This document shows positions 63,885 to 64,000 of a stretch of 64,000 bases of DNA, one piece after another; positions within the stretch are counted from its first letter, which is position 1, and the number at the start of each line of letters is the position of its first letter. The notes beneath the pieces were generated by a model. It was not told the DNA's origin. It searched no databases and saw only the letters and a program-made list of their open reading frames with translations. The stretch lies in assembly GCF_001305595.1 (NCBI RefSeq), contig NZ_CP012401.1:2739001-2803000 (forward strand). Reading direction: 5' to 3'. This DNA is from Azospirillum thiophilum. GTDB lineage: Bacteria > Pseudomonadota > Alphaproteobacteria > Azospirillales > Azospirillaceae. Both the position numbers and the translations under genes were made by a program.

Positions 63885-64000
63885 ATGGCCGAACTGGACC
63901 GCCAGACCCGCATCGAACTCGAGGCCGCCGCCTTCCGCGGACTGGTCGACCATCTGCGCAAGCGCACGGACGTGCAGAACATCGACCTGATGAACCTCGC
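63885..64000 (+). CDS. DUF1244 protein, partial
   Basis: The first 38 codons of a gene that leaves the right edge. LDRQTRIELEAAAFRGLVDHLRKR followed by TDVQNIDLMNL matches the N-terminus of DUF1244 (SMc04008-like), a short alphaproteobacterial family of unknown role. GGAGGAGAAG precedes the ATG. It follows the DUF2478-DUF364 gene by 40 nt. Confidence 0.8.
   Translation, partial: MAELDRQTRIELEAAAFRGLVDHLRKRTDVQNIDLMNL

Overview
The window reads as chromosome of a high-GC alphaproteobacterium of the Rhodospirillales, most like Azospirillum. The grounds are the strong GC bias, the gene order rpsB-tsf-pyrH-frr-uppS-cdsA-dxr-rseP-bamA, an NDUFS4-type complex I protein, a DUF1244 protein, an MbfA iron exporter and a PetP/PetR-like regulatory block. 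The genus is inferred from protein character, not from a search. Most of the sequence is housekeeping; the accessory material is small and localised.

Layout. 1-9.3 kb: leftward operon for translation (rpsB, tsf, frr), UMP kinase (pyrH), undecaprenyl and phospholipid synthesis (uppS, cdsA), MEP isoprenoid synthesis (dxr), site-2 protease (rseP) and BamA, which runs off the left edge. 9.5-13.1 kb: aspS, a DUF6285 protein and an APH-fold kinase. 13.3-16 kb: a GH17-GT2 fusion of the NdvB type. 16.5-21.3 kb: glycine cleavage operon gcvT-gcvH-gcvPA-gcvPB behind a tandem glycine riboswitch. 21.5-24.4 kb: a lone phage-tail-like gene, a double CDGSH protein, a lipoprotein and ispH. 24.5-27.7 kb: cobalamin genes cobU-cobO-cobQ with a cupin. 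27.9-34.4 kb: hydrolase, small envelope genes, MATE transporter, gyrA, coaD.

34.5-38.3 kb is the variable zone: tRNA-Lys, a complete IS256-family element with an 8-bp target duplication, a low-GC DUF4393 (Abi-alpha-like) gene, tRNA-Arg, an NDUFS4-like gene and tRNA-Pro. An imperfect copy of the tRNA-Arg 3' end, followed by a terminator hairpin into which the IS has inserted, marks the DUF4393 segment as a probable micro-island. 38.3-42.3 kb: a truncated glycosyltransferase-like ORF and a MacA/MacB-type export system.

42.4-49.2 kb: DUF192, kdsA, dienelactone hydrolase, pyrG, secG, tpiA and a divergent mbfA. Between secG and pyrG sit five short palindromes at an exact 26-bp period. 49.3-53.5 kb: MarR regulator, OmpR/EnvZ-type two-component pair and a LuxR-type response regulator. 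54-59.7 kb: membrane quality-control operon hflK-hflC-degP, divergent from an ApbC/Mrp Fe-S carrier with a histidine-rich linker. 59.8-64 kb: Hsp70-like protein, SDR, then a TusA, DUF2478-DUF364 fusion and DUF1244 run that leaves the right edge.

About 100-bp GC-rich elements built from paired hairpins with inverted ends recur at gene junctions, mostly between convergent genes. The strongest unexplained signals are the pyrG-leader hairpin array, this repeat family, the tRNA-Arg micro-island and the DUF2478-DUF364 fusion beside TusA.
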